Assembly: GCA_002964805.2 (NCBI GenBank)
Contig: PUDQ02000089.1
Location: forward strand, 310,001-374,000
Source of the DNA: Trametes villosa
Lineage: Eukaryota > Basidiomycota > Agaricomycetes > Polyporales > Polyporaceae
Direction of reading: 5' to 3'
DNA: 64,000 nt
This document shows positions 49,810 to 62,516 of the stretch, in pieces. Within the stretch, counting starts at the first letter, position 1. The number at the start of each line of letters is the position of its first letter. The notes under the pieces were generated by a model. It made no database searches. It saw only the letters and a list, made by a program, of their open reading frames with translations, and was not told where the DNA came from. The position numbers were made by a program, and so were the translations under genes.

Positions 49810-52800
49810 TCACTGGAAGTACAGCTGCTGTACTTCGCCCTGAGAGAAAGGAAGATTGCACGCGGGACACTTGCGCTGCCGCGTCGCTATTCGCGCCTCG
49901 ACGCATGACTTGCAGAAGGCTGTAGAGCGAGTGTCAGCGGGCGTTATGGGATGTAGTTGCCGGGAAACTCACAATGCATGCATTTCGTGATGACGGTGTT
50001 GCGCATGTTCATGTGGCATGTCGAGCACTTGAGCAAGCGCTGCGAGAACGTCAGACACACTGCATGTGCACAGCTCGGTTTGGCAACGTACCATGCACTT
50101 GTCGACCTCGCTCTGCAGCTCGGCCTCCTTCGCGTTGCCCGAAGAGGTAGACAGCGATTTGAGCTTCGTCGCCTGCTTCTCCGCGTCCTTCTTGGACTTG
50201 ATGAGGCTCTCCTCCAGCTTCCGCAGTTCCACCCGCTTCTTCTCGATCGCCGCGGACTGCTCACTCCAGGCTGTGCGGATCTGCGAAGGCGTCAATAAGA
50301 TATACCACAGCAACGAGAGGCGGGTCGACGCACCTCCTCCGCGCTCTTCCGCTCCGTCATGAAGCGAAGCCGCCAGTTGTTGGACTCGGTCGCGGACCCT
50401 GCCGCCTGCTCCTTCTGGATCTCCGCGATGTGCTTCCACTGTGACATCTCCTTCTCTAGGTCATGCTGTACCACTCGGTGAACTTCGGCAAAACGACGAT
50501 CCCGGAACGACTCACTATTCTGCTGGTTAGGGCTTTCTCGCTCTGTGTCAGCTTGTCCAGCGCCTTGGCGGCCTTGTCGAGGTTGCGCGCGAGGTTCTTC
50601 CGCTCCAGCTCCACGGACTCCTTGTCGCGCATGGCTGCATAGTACTTGTTCTCAGCTTTCGCTCGCTGGGTTGCGTGAGCACGTAGCAGAAGATAGGGTG
50701 GATAGAGACTACTCACGTCGACGCCGGCCTTGGCGACACGCTCCTCCAAACCGGACAAGTCGTACACCTTGCTCTTGACTTGGCGGTCAAGAGCTTCCCA
50801 GGCAGCAGAAAGCTTGTCGAGCTCCGAATACAAAGCAGTCTCGGCCTACACGCTCAGACGTCAGCTGCACTGCAGTAGCCGTAGGTCGCCACGATATACC
50901 TGTTCGCGTTGCTTGTCCTGTACGCGCAGCCTCTCGATCTCATCCTGCTTGCGCTGCAGCTGCTCGGACAGCTCCGCCGTCTCAGGCGGTAGTGAGGATG
51001 CATCGCCATACACCGCTTGGTACTTCTGGAGCTGCTGCTGAAGCTGCTCGACCTGTCGCCGGAGCTCCGCTTCACTTTGCGAGACCTTGGCGACGTCGGC
51101 CTGGCCGCCCTCCAAAGCCGCTAGCGTCTTCTCCAGAGTGGCGGCGCGCGCCTCGGCTTCGCTGACGAGGGAACGGCCTATCAGCGTAAAAGCGCGACAC
51201 TGAGAGCCGGAGAAATAGCACGCACGAAAGCCTGCGCTTCAGATCCTGGGTATATGACGGGCCCTCCGTTGTGCTCGACCAGAGGAAGGCGACGAGGTCC
51301 TCGTCCCCTGCATTGGCAGCCAGACGCGTCTTGAGCCGCTTGTTCTCAGACTCGAGGACAGCTATACGCTCCTGCAGTTTACGTGAGGAAGCCGCGACAT
51401 TTGGTTAAACGTGACTACCTACAGCTCGCGTTTCCGCCAAAGCCTGGAACTCTGATAATGCGGTAGACCTGTCGGTGTCTTTGGCCTTCCGCTCGTTGAG
51501 CTCTGCGTGATACTGGTCCCGCTGATCACGGATACGCAGGATCTCGGCATCGCGCTTGCTCAGCATTGCCTTGACATCTTGTACGGCTGTCTCGCTGCTG
51601 GCCTGTGACGAGCGTGAAGGGACGTATCGAACATGAGCACGGGGGCGTACCTTGATAGAGTCCTCAAGCTGCTGTCGTGTGCTCTGGAGGGTGTCCAGCT
51701 GCTCCGTCAGCTTCGTGAACTCGGCCTGGGTCTCCCGGTTTGTGTGCTCCAGTCGACTCGCATGCTCTAGGAGGATCTTGTATGTGGCCGAGTTTTGGAT
51801 AACGTCGTCCGGAACTGCTTTCAGCTAAGAGAACACGGTGAGCACACGACACGCCCATAACATCTTGCACCCGTACCTGCAGCTGTGTCAGCTGTTCCAG
51901 CATCTCAGAACGTTGCTGCTCAAGCTCTACAATTGTCGCTTCCCGGTGTACAGCAACTGCCTGCCAATCAGAGTCGGTAGCATGTACGCCGTTCACCCCT
52001 GGTGGCTGTTCGCGAGTCGACGCAAGCGAGGCACGTTACGGCGAGTCCATGAGGAAATTATGACGGCGACATACCTGTGGTGACGAAGAGGATTCCTCCT
52101 TCGGTCCGTCTGCAGGCTCTTCCTTGACATTGGATGCACTGGGGTTCAGGGACCTGCTTTGCAGCCGATCTGCGCGTTTCTCAGCTGCGACAAGTCCCTC
52201 GCGGAACTTCTCCTTCTGCGACTCTGCGTCACGAAGCTTCGTCCGTACCAAAGACAGCTCCGACCGGAGGACAGAGTTCTGGCATTTGTTTAGCCACTCC
52301 GCATACAGCAGTCAGGCCAAAGCTATCACGTACCTCAGCTTCGGTTTCCCGAACGCGCTTCAAGGTCTCCTCTTCGGAAGGTGGCGTCTGGCCTTGTGTT
52401 CTAAGGGTGACGAAGGCCTTGACAATGTCGGCAGTGGCCTGCATCTTGTCCCGCAGAGCGTCTACATAATCCGGTTCCGCCTCTGAGGAGACGTGTACAG
52501 TGAGGTCGCAGACGCCTGTAGGAACCAGGATCAGTGTTCTATCCCTCTGGACGGGAACAGAGTTTAGACTTGCCTGTAGATTGTGGCTCTAGAGAAGGAA
52601 TATCTTCGGGCTTTACCAAGGAACGTATGGTGCCAATCAACTGCGCGAGACATGAGAACACAGTCGAACACTTGCCGCGCTGCTACTCACATGCGTCCAG
52701 CACGCCTCCAGTGCTGCTAGGCCTGCGTCACATTGACTACGCCGCCGCTCAAGCTCTGCGACCTGAGCCTGGTTCCGCTCAGCCTCCCTCGAGTAGTGCT

Positions 52801-53037
52801 TCATGCGCCTGTAGATAGCTTCCTTCCTGAAGAGCTGCACATAGCATTTGAGTTACATATTCGCGTCACCTTGCTCGAACACCGCGCTACCTCAACATTG
52901 TCGCCATCCTTCGGCTCATCGCTACGGGAAGTAGACCCATTGGTGTGACTTGGCGAGGCACGGTCGTCCGAGACCGCCCGCTTCTTGGGCCGAGCGAGGT
53001 CGCTGTCGTCGGAGTGCGGTCTCTTCCTTGACTCCAT
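49810..53037 (-). CDS. BRE1: BRE1 E3 ubiquitin ligase for histone H2B
   Basis: RING E3 that, with Rad6, monoubiquitylates histone H2B and so promotes H3K4/K79 methylation. The ATG at 53037 gives MESRKRPHSDDSDLARPKKR, a basic nuclear start. Coiled coils fill most of about 800 residues: LFRKEAIYRRMKHYSREAER, LEACWTHLIGTIRSLVKPED, EAENSVLRSELSLVRTKLRD, LEQQRSEMLEQLTQLQ, DRAKAENKYYAAMRDKE. The C-terminal RING follows: LLKCSTCHMNMRNTVITKCMH, then CKSCVEARIATRQRKCPACN, with all Cys/His ligands, and ends GEVQQLYFQ. About a dozen introns; some exon joints between 51170 and 51660 are less certain. The head-to-head neighbour is DUO1. Confidence 0.95.
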
Positions 53038-54160
53038 GGGGGAGGGCGCGGGGAACGGCGTGGTGGACGGAGGCGACGCTGGCCACAGCGCACTCGAGAA
53101 TGAAGGTCGACGACGAAAGGACGCCGAGGGTTTCAAACTCCGCAAAATGTTCGGACGCGCTTTGTAAGCGCCCAGGGACACCCTCTCCAGGTTCCCGCGA
53201 CTCGTCCCTTAACCTCACCGCTCTCACCTCGAGTTCGCCGGCGGCCTTTGGTGATCCTCGGAGACTGCGGTAACACTTGCACGACGACTGGCCGTGTCTA
53301 CAGGTGCAGGTCGTCACCCTTTGGAACGCAAGTGCTCCCGGGACAGCTCGCGCGACTGGCAATACGAGCTTGAACCAGGACCATGCCGTGCTCGATGTTC
53401 TCGTAGTGACTCACTGGTATTGGGAAGCTACCTCGGAATATGCGTGTGAGCCTCCTTTCTTCCCGTATAGGTAGACCTCCCCTCAGCCTCGGGGAGAGTG
53501 CCTATCATACCGGTAGGTGAGCCATTCCGGGATCCTCACGTAGGTCTTTGAAACTGCACGCCTTGGGCCGTGTTGACCTTCCTGACGGTAACCGACCACG
53601 CGCATTCTTCTAATTCTGAAATACGAGACGTGATGCACCACATACGGTCAGCTACCGGCGCCCTGATAGGTGAAGTGGCCATGTCTACGAAAGAGTGAGT
53701 ACCCCTAGTGTGTACCGTTGCTCCGTTGCTCCTTCAGTAAGGGTAGGGACTAGGAATGCCGAGGCAGGTCTCTCCGTGTCCTTAGGAATAGACTCACACC
53801 AATAGAACGCAGAGACGGTGGCAAATATGGCTATAGCGCATGGAAAAACATCCCTGAGTGCATTGACTTCTCCCGGACACAATTACGCGACTTTCCCCTC
53901 CTGAACCCGGAAATGTCAGGAGTTCTATACCACGCCTTTCTTGTCATGGGTCTCATTACGAGACTATACGAAGACAACTTCTGCTCGAGCCCATAGACCC
54001 AGTTCGCGCGAAATGCACGTGATCGCGATGGGAGGATGAACGCGACTGGATCGAAGCACAGTGGCTTCACCTGGACCACCACCACCTCCTGCGTATCCTC
54101 ATCCTTGTCCCTTGTCTCACTCCTCATCTCGCTGAATACACAACTAGAGCCCGTACTGCG
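53038..54160. promoter_or_regulatory. Divergent upstream region of BRE1 and DUO1
   Basis: 1.1 kb without a recognisable gene. Open frames near 53100-53360 run against BRE1 upstream sequence and have no motifs. The stretch 53480-54050 has average GC and no repeats that I can see. No TATA element stands out for either gene. Confidence 0.45.
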
Positions 54161-55276
54161 ATGGATTCGTTCGATCTATCCAACATCCACATGCCCCAGA
54201 GTGGATCTCAGCTGCTCGCTGAGCCCACACCGGACATCAGCTCAAGCTCTTCCCGAACTGGCCCCGGTGGCGACGACTTATCACTCTCGGAACTCTCGGT
54301 CTCAGAACGTGCGCTGGCGAAACCTGGACACCGGCGCCCGTTCAGCCTCCTCGCTCCGCGGCCTGAGTCGCCTGATGAGAGCGCTGTGGCGGATGAGGAT
54401 GCGGAGGACGGTGAGGGGCCCAATGTGGATCAGACGATGACGCAGGAGGATATGGAGAAGGCGCGACGGCTTGCAGCAAAGACGCGGGAGGAGAAGCTGC
54501 AGCATGACCTGTTCACCCTCAAGAAGCTGAACTCCGCGTTCGAAGTGTACAAAGATGCGCTGCGGGAGACCAAATCGAATACAGACGTGAGCCTTGTTCG
54601 TTCCTTTGTGCGCGGTCGGTGGCTGAGGTAGAGGCGAAGCGAGTTGCTATACAACTGCAACACACGAACGCGCTACTCGACAAATACGTCCGTATATTGG
54701 ATAAATCTGAGAAGATCACCAAACTGATCCTCGATGAGCGATGGCAAGGCGCCGAAGCCGTACGTGACCCCCCTTCTTCTTCTATAATGCTGCACACTAA
54801 CGCCGAATCTGGTGTAGGATGAGGAACAGCTTGACCGAGAGGAGCAGGAAGCAGAAGAGCGTGCGCGACGAGAAGAGGAAGAGCGCCTTCTTGCAGAACA
54901 ACGCGAGCGTGAGAGGTTAGAACGCGAACAACGCGAACGAGAGGAGAGGGAGCACCGTGAACGTCTTGAGCGGGAGAAGGCTGAAGCATCCAAGTCCGTA
55001 TCCCGAGGCAGCGGCGTCAGAGGCGTGCGAGGGACGCGCGCGTCGATGCGTGGGCTGAGGGGTGCCTCGCGCGTTGGTATGTGATCAAGCCAACAGCCAT
55101 CGTTGGAACTTTGTTCTTACCCTAGTTTAGCAGCACCAACGCCAAGTACCCGCGGAATTCCCCGCGGTGGTACTACAACAGGCAGCGGCGGGTCAGGAAC
55201 TAGACGACCAGCTTCGTCCACCTCAACCCGAGCCACAGCAACATCCGGGAGGGGAGGCATACCGCGGCGGACGTGA
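54161..55276 (+). CDS. DUO1: DASH/Dam1 complex subunit DUO1
   Basis: Kinetochore-microtubule coupling subunit of the fungal DASH ring. The ATG at 54161 starts MDSFDLSNIHMPQSGSQLL, a Ser/Glu-rich N-terminus. The conserved DUO1 core spans TREEKLQHDLFTLKKLNSAF, ALRETKSNTD, and after a short intron (about 41 nt) VEAKRVAIQLQHTNALLDKY and VRILDKSEKITKLIL. A highly charged Arg/Glu helix follows (REEEERLLAEQRERERLERE), then a basic Gly/Arg/Ser/Thr-rich tail with RGIPRGGTTTG and GGIPRRT. Four exons. The charged extension beyond the core is longer than in yeast, a pattern I expect in basidiomycetes but cannot verify here. Confidence 0.88.
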
Positions 55277-56694
55277 AGAGGATGTATGTCCTGATCATCG
55301 TTCTTTCACTCGGTCTTCACATTGATTTTTCTGGCCCAGCGCTCCTCAGAGTTGCGTCTATGGCGCCGCAATATCGGCCTAGGTGTAGGCACGCGGGCGC
55401 CGCCTGCTTCCGGGACAATTTCCCCGCGGACTACTCAGCGTACATTCAGCGCCCTAGGGCATGTGTCGTGTCTGACACGCTTTCGGGATTCGGTTTGATA
55501 CCGAAACCGAACCTTCGCGGGTTCTGTCTCGACATTGTGGGGAGCCTTGGTCCGACACGCCCGCACATCTCGTAGGGTTACGCTACGAGTCCGCGCCACC
55601 AGGACCACGAGGGAATCACACGGTGCTCTTCCTGGGCGTTGCTGTAGGAAACCTTCGTGCTTGGATATGCTATTTGACCTGCCAGCTCTTCTAGGCGGAC
55701 AACCATCCCGCCTTCCGCGCCTATGTAGCCTGTCAGAGGTGATAACGCTCTGCATTGCTTCTTCCTCCGAGGTGGCCCATTCGTATAAACAGGTGAGTGT
55801 GTATTCAACACGAGATCAACGCTCTAGGTGGATGCCTGCATCGTCGATTGATGTGTAAGAGGCGGCTCAGCGTGTTTTGTCTTTATCCCTGACCTCCGTC
55901 ATCATCTCAGTTTCGGGATTCACACTTCACAGATCTACGACCTCTCATTTCAACCGACTTTCTGCGCATAGATGTTCTCCCTCACCCGCTTCAACACACC
56001 CCGCCGCCACTGCTGCTATGAAGAGCGCAGTGGGGTGGTTTAACTTCGCGATAACTGTCATGTTCGTGTAATATAACATGTGCGTGCTGACCGACATCCT
56101 TCAGGCCTGAAACTGCTTCTGAGCCCTTGCTAGCATGTCTGGCGACCTCACTATCGAATCCGACCCAAGCTGCGACGCCCCGGCTCTCAGGCAACACCTA
56201 CCTGGAATCCCTTGAAAGGGCTCGGTATTCCCGACCCATTCGTCTATCCTCGCACTATACGGCGCTCCTACTGGCATAAGCGGTAAGCTGTAACCATAGA
56301 GGTGCACCGCCAAGAGGAATGTTCCCGGTATTGCCTTCTGCTGCAGTCACCGCAGCTGTGAGTATTGGCAATCAGACTACGACGACAGTCAGGCATGGTC
56401 ATGCTTCCATCATACCTGCTGTGCAGTGCGAAAGAATGGCCCTACAAGCCGTTTCCCAGCCTATCACTGCGTTCGCCCTGCTGACACGCCCTCGCCCCCC
56501 CGCCCAGCATCGCTCGTCGACTCTTGGGGACTGCTGCGCCCACAAATATCCCTTCTCCGCCCCAATTAAATCCCCGACTCTCACGAGGGCGCGATCGGCC
56601 CACATGCACAGATAAGAGCAGCGCTATAAGAGCGTAAGTACTGCGAGCTCGACGACGCGTAGCCTGTAGGCCAGTGTGCGTTCGGACGTTCAAG
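55277..56694. other. Intergenic region upstream of the amidase gene
   Basis: 1.4 kb. A TATAAG at 56625-56630 sits 65-70 bases before the amidase ATG and is a reasonable TATA box. A minus-strand frame at 56101-56313 reads MAVHLYGYSLPLMPVGAPYS and has some protein-like character, but it has no partner exons or recognisable family. Otherwise nothing seen. Confidence 0.45.
56625..56630 (+). promoter_or_regulatory. Likely TATA box of the amidase gene
   Basis: GCTATAAGAG lies 65-70 bases upstream of the ATG at 56695, a spacing compatible with a short 5' UTR of about 35-40 bases. Confidence 0.5.
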
Positions 56695-58782
56695 ATGGGT
56701 CCTCTGAAGATCTCACGCTTGAGTTGGTTTTCGCTGTGTACTCTGATCTTCGCCCTTGCGTGGGCGGGGTACGGGTTCACGCAGGAGGCTATTCAGGCCC
56801 CGGCTGCTGCTTCGCCGTTCCCTGATCTCTACGAGGCGTCGATCGCAGAGCTCCAGGACGGCCTTCAGAAGGGCTTGTTCACGAGTGTTGATCTCGTCAA
56901 GGTGCGATTTACTTAGTATTCGGCGGACATCACCCTGACAATTCGCTGACGCATTTCGTTGCCCTTGTTTGGCCTGTCAGGCATATTTCGCTAGGATTGA
57001 GGAGGTGAACCACCAAGGGCCAACCTTGCGCGCCGTCATCGAGCTGAACCCGAGTGCGCTCGCGCAAGCGGCGGAGCTCGACCGTGAGCGGAAGAAGAGT
57101 GGTCCCCGCAGTGCCCTCCATGGCATCCCGATCCTGCTCAAAGATAACATCGCGACATTGCATAGCGAAGGCGAGCTCTAGCCTCTACAACATACGCCAC
57201 CATACTTACAGGAGTTATGATAGGCATGAACACTACCGCAGGTTCGGTTCATTGGTCTTCACCCGTCAGTTACACAGCTAACTCACCAGCACGATCACCC
57301 TTTAGGCTCATTCGCGCTCCTCGGCTCAGTGGTCCCGCGTGACGCGCATGTCGCCGCCAAGCTGCGCGCAGCAGGCGCGATCCTCCTCGGCAAGGCAAAC
57401 CTCTCCGAATGGGCGAACTTCCGCGGGATCGTCCCGTCTGGGTTCTCCGGGCGCGGCGGGCAGGCCTCGAGCCCGTATGTACCGCTCGGGGACCCATCTG
57501 GCTCGAGCTCGGGAAGTGGCATCGGGGCAGCGATTGGGCTCGCGGCGGCGGCACTGGGGTCCGAGACGGATGGGTCAATCGTGTCGCCGAGTAGCGTGAA
57601 TAACCTAGTCGGGATCAAGCCGAGCGTAGGGCTCACGTCGCGCGATGGAGGTTCGCAACCTGAGTCTTTCTATCGGCTCGTGTACATGATCCTGACGACA
57701 CGAGCACAGTTATACCAATCTCAGAACACCAGGACACAGTGGGTCCAATGGCGCGCTCCGTTGCAGACGCAGCGGCGATCCTCACGATCATTGCGGGCCG
57801 CGACCCGCGCGACAACTTCACGCTCGCGCAGCCCGCCAAAGTCCCGGACTACACACGCGCGCTGAACGTGCAGGCGCTGCACGGAGCGCGCCTCGGCGTC
57901 CCGCGAAAGTTTGTCGCGCTGCTGGACGATGTGCGCATCGCTGCTTTCAACGGGTCGCTCGCGACGTTGCGTGCTCGCGGCGCGACGATCGTGGACCCGG
58001 CGGACTTTCCGGATTCTGAGGAGCTGCTGGCCTCGAATAATGAGACGATTGTGCTTAACACCGACTTCAAGGTAAGCGCCGGCCAAAAAGAGGTACGGGG
58101 TGGAGCTGAGTACGCGACACAGGTTGATGTTGAGAAGTACATCGCGGGCCTTGTGGAGGTGCCGACGGGGGTGAAGACGCTCGCAGACTTGATCGCGTTT
58201 AACATCGCGCACGCGGATGAGGAACTCGTCCCGCCCTTCTGGACTGATCAATCGCAGTAAGTTCGCTCAACCGGATTCGGCGACGTACTCACCTAACGCC
58301 CATCGAAGGTTCATCGCTGCGGAGAACACCACGGTCGACCAGGCGTTCTTCGACGCGCTTGCGGCGGACAAGGACCTTGGAGCGACGCGCGGGATCGATG
58401 GTGCCCTCAAGAAGTTCAAGCTCGACGCGCTGATCCTGCCGACCGACATTGCGTCGACTCCTCCCGCCATTGCAGGGTTCCCGATCGTGACCTGTACGTA
58501 TGCGAGTATGTCACAGCGCATCGGTGTTGACCTCCCCGTCGTTTTCTACCAGTGCCGCTTGGGTTCCTGCCTCCGGACACTCCTCTGTCGCCCGCAGAAC
58601 CGACACGCGAGAGCGGTCCGAACATGCCGTTCGGGCTCGCTTTCTTGGGGACGGCGTTCAGCGAGTTCCAGCTCATCTCGTTGGCGTTCGCGTACGAGCA
58701 GGCAACACACACGCGCCTGAAGGTCCGCGCGTTCCCCGCTGCAATCCCGAAGACGCAGCTAGCGGATGTCGTTGGGAAGTAG
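56695..58782 (+). CDS. Amidase-signature family hydrolase with N-terminal signal or anchor
   Basis: Serine hydrolase that cleaves amide bonds by a Ser-cisSer-Lys triad; the substrate is not predictable. The ATG at 56695 gives MGPLKISRLSWFSLCTLIFA, a hydrophobic signal or anchor. Then LYEASIAELQDGLQKGLFTS, AYFARIEEVNHQGPTLRAV, ALHGIPILLKDNIA with the catalytic lysine, ALLGSVVPRDAHVAAKLRAA, ILLGKANLSEW, DPSGSSSGSGIGAA with the cis-serine, and GSETDGSIVSPSS with the nucleophile. An intron near 57652-57710 joins RDG to VIPISEHQDTVGPMARSVAD. The C-terminus LKVRAFPAAIPKTQLADVVG completes a near full-length enzyme of about 560 residues. The third exon after HSE is very short (GMNTTA region), and its boundaries are uncertain. 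Confidence 0.92.
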
Positions 58783-59871
58783 ACCTGACATAGTATAAAG
58801 CCGACGGCGGGGACGCGGGAAGATGGCCGGGCTTGTCGCCAGTTGTCGCTATGGGCTACCTGAGAAATATAACGAGTGAGGCGATACCTCTACTTGGATA
58901 ACGCATGAAGTGGCGCAATAGGAATCTCACAGCGTTTGCGCAAGGAAACAAGTACAAGATGACTTAGAAGCCTATAGTTGGGGAATTCGGCCAGTGACGC
59001 GGCGGGGTCGGTCCTGAACGAACGCCGCAATTGTCCGTATAGGTACCTGCGCGCCCCGTAACGAGGAGATAGGACGGATTTGTCGCAGAATGTCTACCTG
59101 TGCGGTCACTCGTACAGGTGAGCTGAGGTCAGTGGCGAAGAGAGGTTCGGCACAGCCACCTGTGCTCGGCACGCGGATGGTCTTGGCGTGCAAAGTCGGT
59201 GCCGCCACCTCATCGCTTTCGGTTACTTGGAGTCTGTGTTCTCCTTCCTCATCTTCCCTTATTTTGCTTCCTCCGCACTCCTCCCATCAGCTCGTGTACA
59301 GGAAAGCGTCGCGTTGTCTCCTCGCCCCGCTGTGGTTGGAAATGAGTGAAACGCCGCTCGTCGCTTGTGCTCTAGAGCGTGATGCGTGTGGCAGATTGTT
59401 GGGCGCCGCAGCTCGACACGGAACAATCGGAGCCCGATGAGGGGCACGCTCGTTCGTACACTCAACTGTACGCCTCAACACTACACGTAGGACTCGCCAC
59501 GATTTGACTTGCTTTTGCGCTGCTAATGAATGGTGCACAGTATAGTGATAACGTGCAAGCCAGCAAAACAGGCATCAATGGCCTTGCAGCCTTTTTTGAC
59601 AGCGCGTGTTGGACGATACGCTAGCCCATCGATACCGAGCGCCCAGATCGTTGCATCGCGAAGGTAAACAGCCAATCCGCATGGCAAGTAACTCCTTAAG
59701 GTGTGGCGGTCCTTCTCGCGATGTACCGCCGGGCGGCGTCCCGCCGCGAAAATCGCAGCTAATTGATCGAGTACGCGTCCAGGCACCCACGGCTCGGGTG
59801 GTTATAAGATAGTCGTAGTCCGCCGCCAGCCTGCAACTGTCTTTCTGTTCGCTCTCTCTCTGTTCGGTGGC
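58783..59871. other. Intergenic region upstream of the sedolisin gene
   Basis: 1.1 kb with no supported gene. TATAA at 59803-59807 lies 65-70 bases before the sedolisin ATG and probably is its TATA box. No repeats recognised. Confidence 0.5.
59803..59807 (+). promoter_or_regulatory. Likely TATA box of the sedolisin gene
   Basis: GGTTATAAGATAG, in the same position relative to its ATG as the TATA word of the upstream amidase gene. Confidence 0.5.
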
Positions 59872-62292
59872 ATGGTTCTTCTTTCTTCATTCGTCTGCCT
59901 TGCCGCCGCCGTTGTTTCTGTTGCCGGCTCGCCACAGCTCTCTCGCCGCATCCTTCACGAACACCGCCGCTCGCTACCTTCAGGATGGTCTATCCACCGA
60001 CGTGCTGACCCGGATGTGACTCTCCCTCTCAGCATCGCTCTGGCTCAGACGAATATCGACAAGCTCGAGGACTATCTGCTCGACATCGCCGACCCCGACT
60101 CGCCCAACTATGGGAAACACTGGACGTCCGATCAGGTCCGGGACACGTTCCGGCCCTCGCAAGAGTCCATCGACACCGTGCACACCTGGCTCGCGACCGA
60201 TGGCGTGCACCCCGAGCGCGTGCAGTTCAGCGCGGACGGCATGCACCTGCGCGTGAACGTCAGCATTTCGGAGGCGGAGCGCCTCCTCGCGACGGAGTAC
60301 TACGTCTACCAGCACGAGGACGGCTCGGAGCACGTCGCGTGCCAGCACGGCTATCATCTCCCCGAGCACGTCTCGCGGCACGTCGAGCTCGTCAAGCCCA
60401 CGATCCAGTTCACCTCTGCGCGCCCCTCTCGCCCGACTTCTCTGAAGCGCTCTGATTCGGGACGCACCCTTGCCCGGCGGTCAGGCCCTCGCAAGCCCAC
60501 CGGCGGTGCCTCGTATTCTAGCAATTTCAAGGTTCGACTCCGTTGACCACCCACGGCAAGGCCTTGTGACTTACCTTACCTGTGCAGACCGCTGGCGACA
60601 GTTCCCTGAAGAACTGTGACGAGCAAGTGACTTTGGACTGCATCCGCGCGCTATATGACTTCCACTACGAGCTTAAAGTCCCCCAGCACAACTCGATCGG
60701 CGTGGGTAAGTGCACACGCAGCTGAAGTGTAAACTCTTGGCGATTTGGACGCTAATCTCATTTGCTCCGCGCGCGTGCAGTGGAACTCGGCGAGCAGAAC
60801 TACAACGCGCACGACCTCGACCTCTTTTTCAAGAAGTTCGCACCTAAGCGCGTCGGCAGCCGTCCCAAGCTGGTCAGCATCGACGGCGGTAAGCATCATA
60901 TGGGTTTACAGCTGCTAGGTGTACGGGGTGACTTACAACGCTTCCTGGATAGGCGAGGAGGATACCACCACGACCGGCGACGACAACGGCGAGTCCAACC
61001 TCGACTTCGAGTTGGTCATGGGCCTCTTGGGCGCCGAGCAGCCGGTTTACCTGTACCAAATTGGAGGTGAGTGCTTGGCCGACTGGTCGGTCGTCGCTGG
61101 CGGCTCCTAGAATGGTTCTGACCGCACCGGTGTTGTAGACGGCTTTGTCGACGACCTGCTTTCCGCCTTCGACGTTGACTATTGCAAGCGCGTCAATGGC
61201 AAGTACTATACTCATCCAACTCGATCAAGCCGCTTCGACTCTGACACGTTGTGCAACAGGCACAAGCACAAGCTGCAGGAAGAAGCCCAGGACAAACGTC
61301 GTCTCTATTTCTTACGGGTCCGAGGAGACCGGCCCCCATAACGAGATGATCCGGCAGTGCAACGAGATGGGCAAGGTCGGCGTCCTGCCCAAACACCATC
61401 TTTCGATGCATTGACATATCCGTCTTGCTGCACACAGGTCAGCTTGACTGGTATCACCTTCGTCTACGCGTCCGGAGACGACGGCACCTCGTTCAGCGGC
61501 GAATGTCTGGCCAACAATGGCACCATCTTGGAGGACGGCGTCGGGAACTTCTTCCCCGACTTCCCTGGCACCTGCCAGTACCTCACGGCGATCGGCTCGA
61601 CCCAAGTGAACCCCGGAAGCACCGTGAGTACCCTCGTCCTCGCGCATAGCGAAGATGTCTCATGTTTCACCCCTCTGCGCAGACGTCCGACCCCGAGAGC
61701 GCGACGGCCGGGTTCGCGTCGGGCGGCGGCTTCTCCAACGTGTTCCGGCGCCCGAAGTTCCAGGAGCGCCACGTGCAGCGGTACCTCAAGAACTTCGCCC
61801 CGAAGTACGGCCCGCACGTCTTCAACCGCACAGGAAGGGCATACCCCGACCTTGCCGCGAACGGGTAAGCCAATGCACCGCTGGCCGCAGTGTAGACGCC
61901 TGACTAGATTTCCACGAATAGTCTCAACATCACCGTCGTGTCCGACGGCGAGGTCACGCTGAGCGGCGGCACGTCCGCGTCCGCGCCCATCGTCGCCGCG
62001 ATGCTCACCGCGGTGAACGACGCGCGCATCGCGGCCGGGAAGAGCCCCGTCGGCTGGATCAACTCCGCCGTACGTCCCTCTCCGCGCTCTCGTCCCGCGG
62101 CTCTCTCGCTCACGTACTGCCCTGCAGATCTACTCGCACTTCTTCGCGAGCGTGTGGAACGACATCACGGACGGCTCGAACCCCGCGTGCGGGACGGATG
62201 GGTTCCCGACCGCGCCCGGCTGGGACCCGGTCACTGGGCTGGGGACGCCGAACTTCCCGCGCATGCTCGCGCGGTTCTTGGCCCTCCCTTGA
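59872..62292 (+). CDS. Secreted sedolisin (S53) tripeptidyl-peptidase-like protease
   Basis: Acid serine-carboxyl protease exported for protein degradation. The signal peptide MVLLSSFVCLAAAVVSVAG is followed by a pro-domain (YLLDIADPDSPNYGKHWTSD, YYVYQHEDGSEHVACQHGYH) ending in a basic Ser/Arg stretch that may be the processing site. Catalytic part: LVSIDGGEEDTTTTGDDNGE then SNLDFELVMGLLG (catalytic Glu and Asp), VVSISYGSEE, FVYASGDDGTS (oxyanion Asp), CQYLTAIGSTQVNPGS, ASGGGFSNVFRRP, YPDLAANG, and SGGTSASAPIVAAML with the nucleophilic serine. The end VTGLGTPNFPRMLARFLALP carries the usual calcium-site region (WDPVTGLGTP). About ten exons; the join between YCKRVNG and RTNVVSISYG is ambiguous. 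Confidence 0.94.
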
Positions 62293-62516
62293 GTGTTTCT
62301 AGCTTCAGTTACTGCTGTGTTACCCCTGGACATTTTGTTTTGCTATTGCTGATATATACTAACAGTCGGTCGTGGGGCTAATATATACCTGTCGTTATTG
62401 CCGGAAGACGATGATCAGAGCCGGAAAGAGGTCGTACCAACATTACAATAAATCTTGAAGAAGCTCATGCCGCTCGCCACCGAGTGCCCACAACCCTATG
62501 TCCCTCGGACCCAGAC

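Noticed and set aside
53685..54127. Short minus-strand frames upstream of DUO1
   Set aside because: No motif, no splice partners and no similarity to neighbouring genes; probably promoter sequence.
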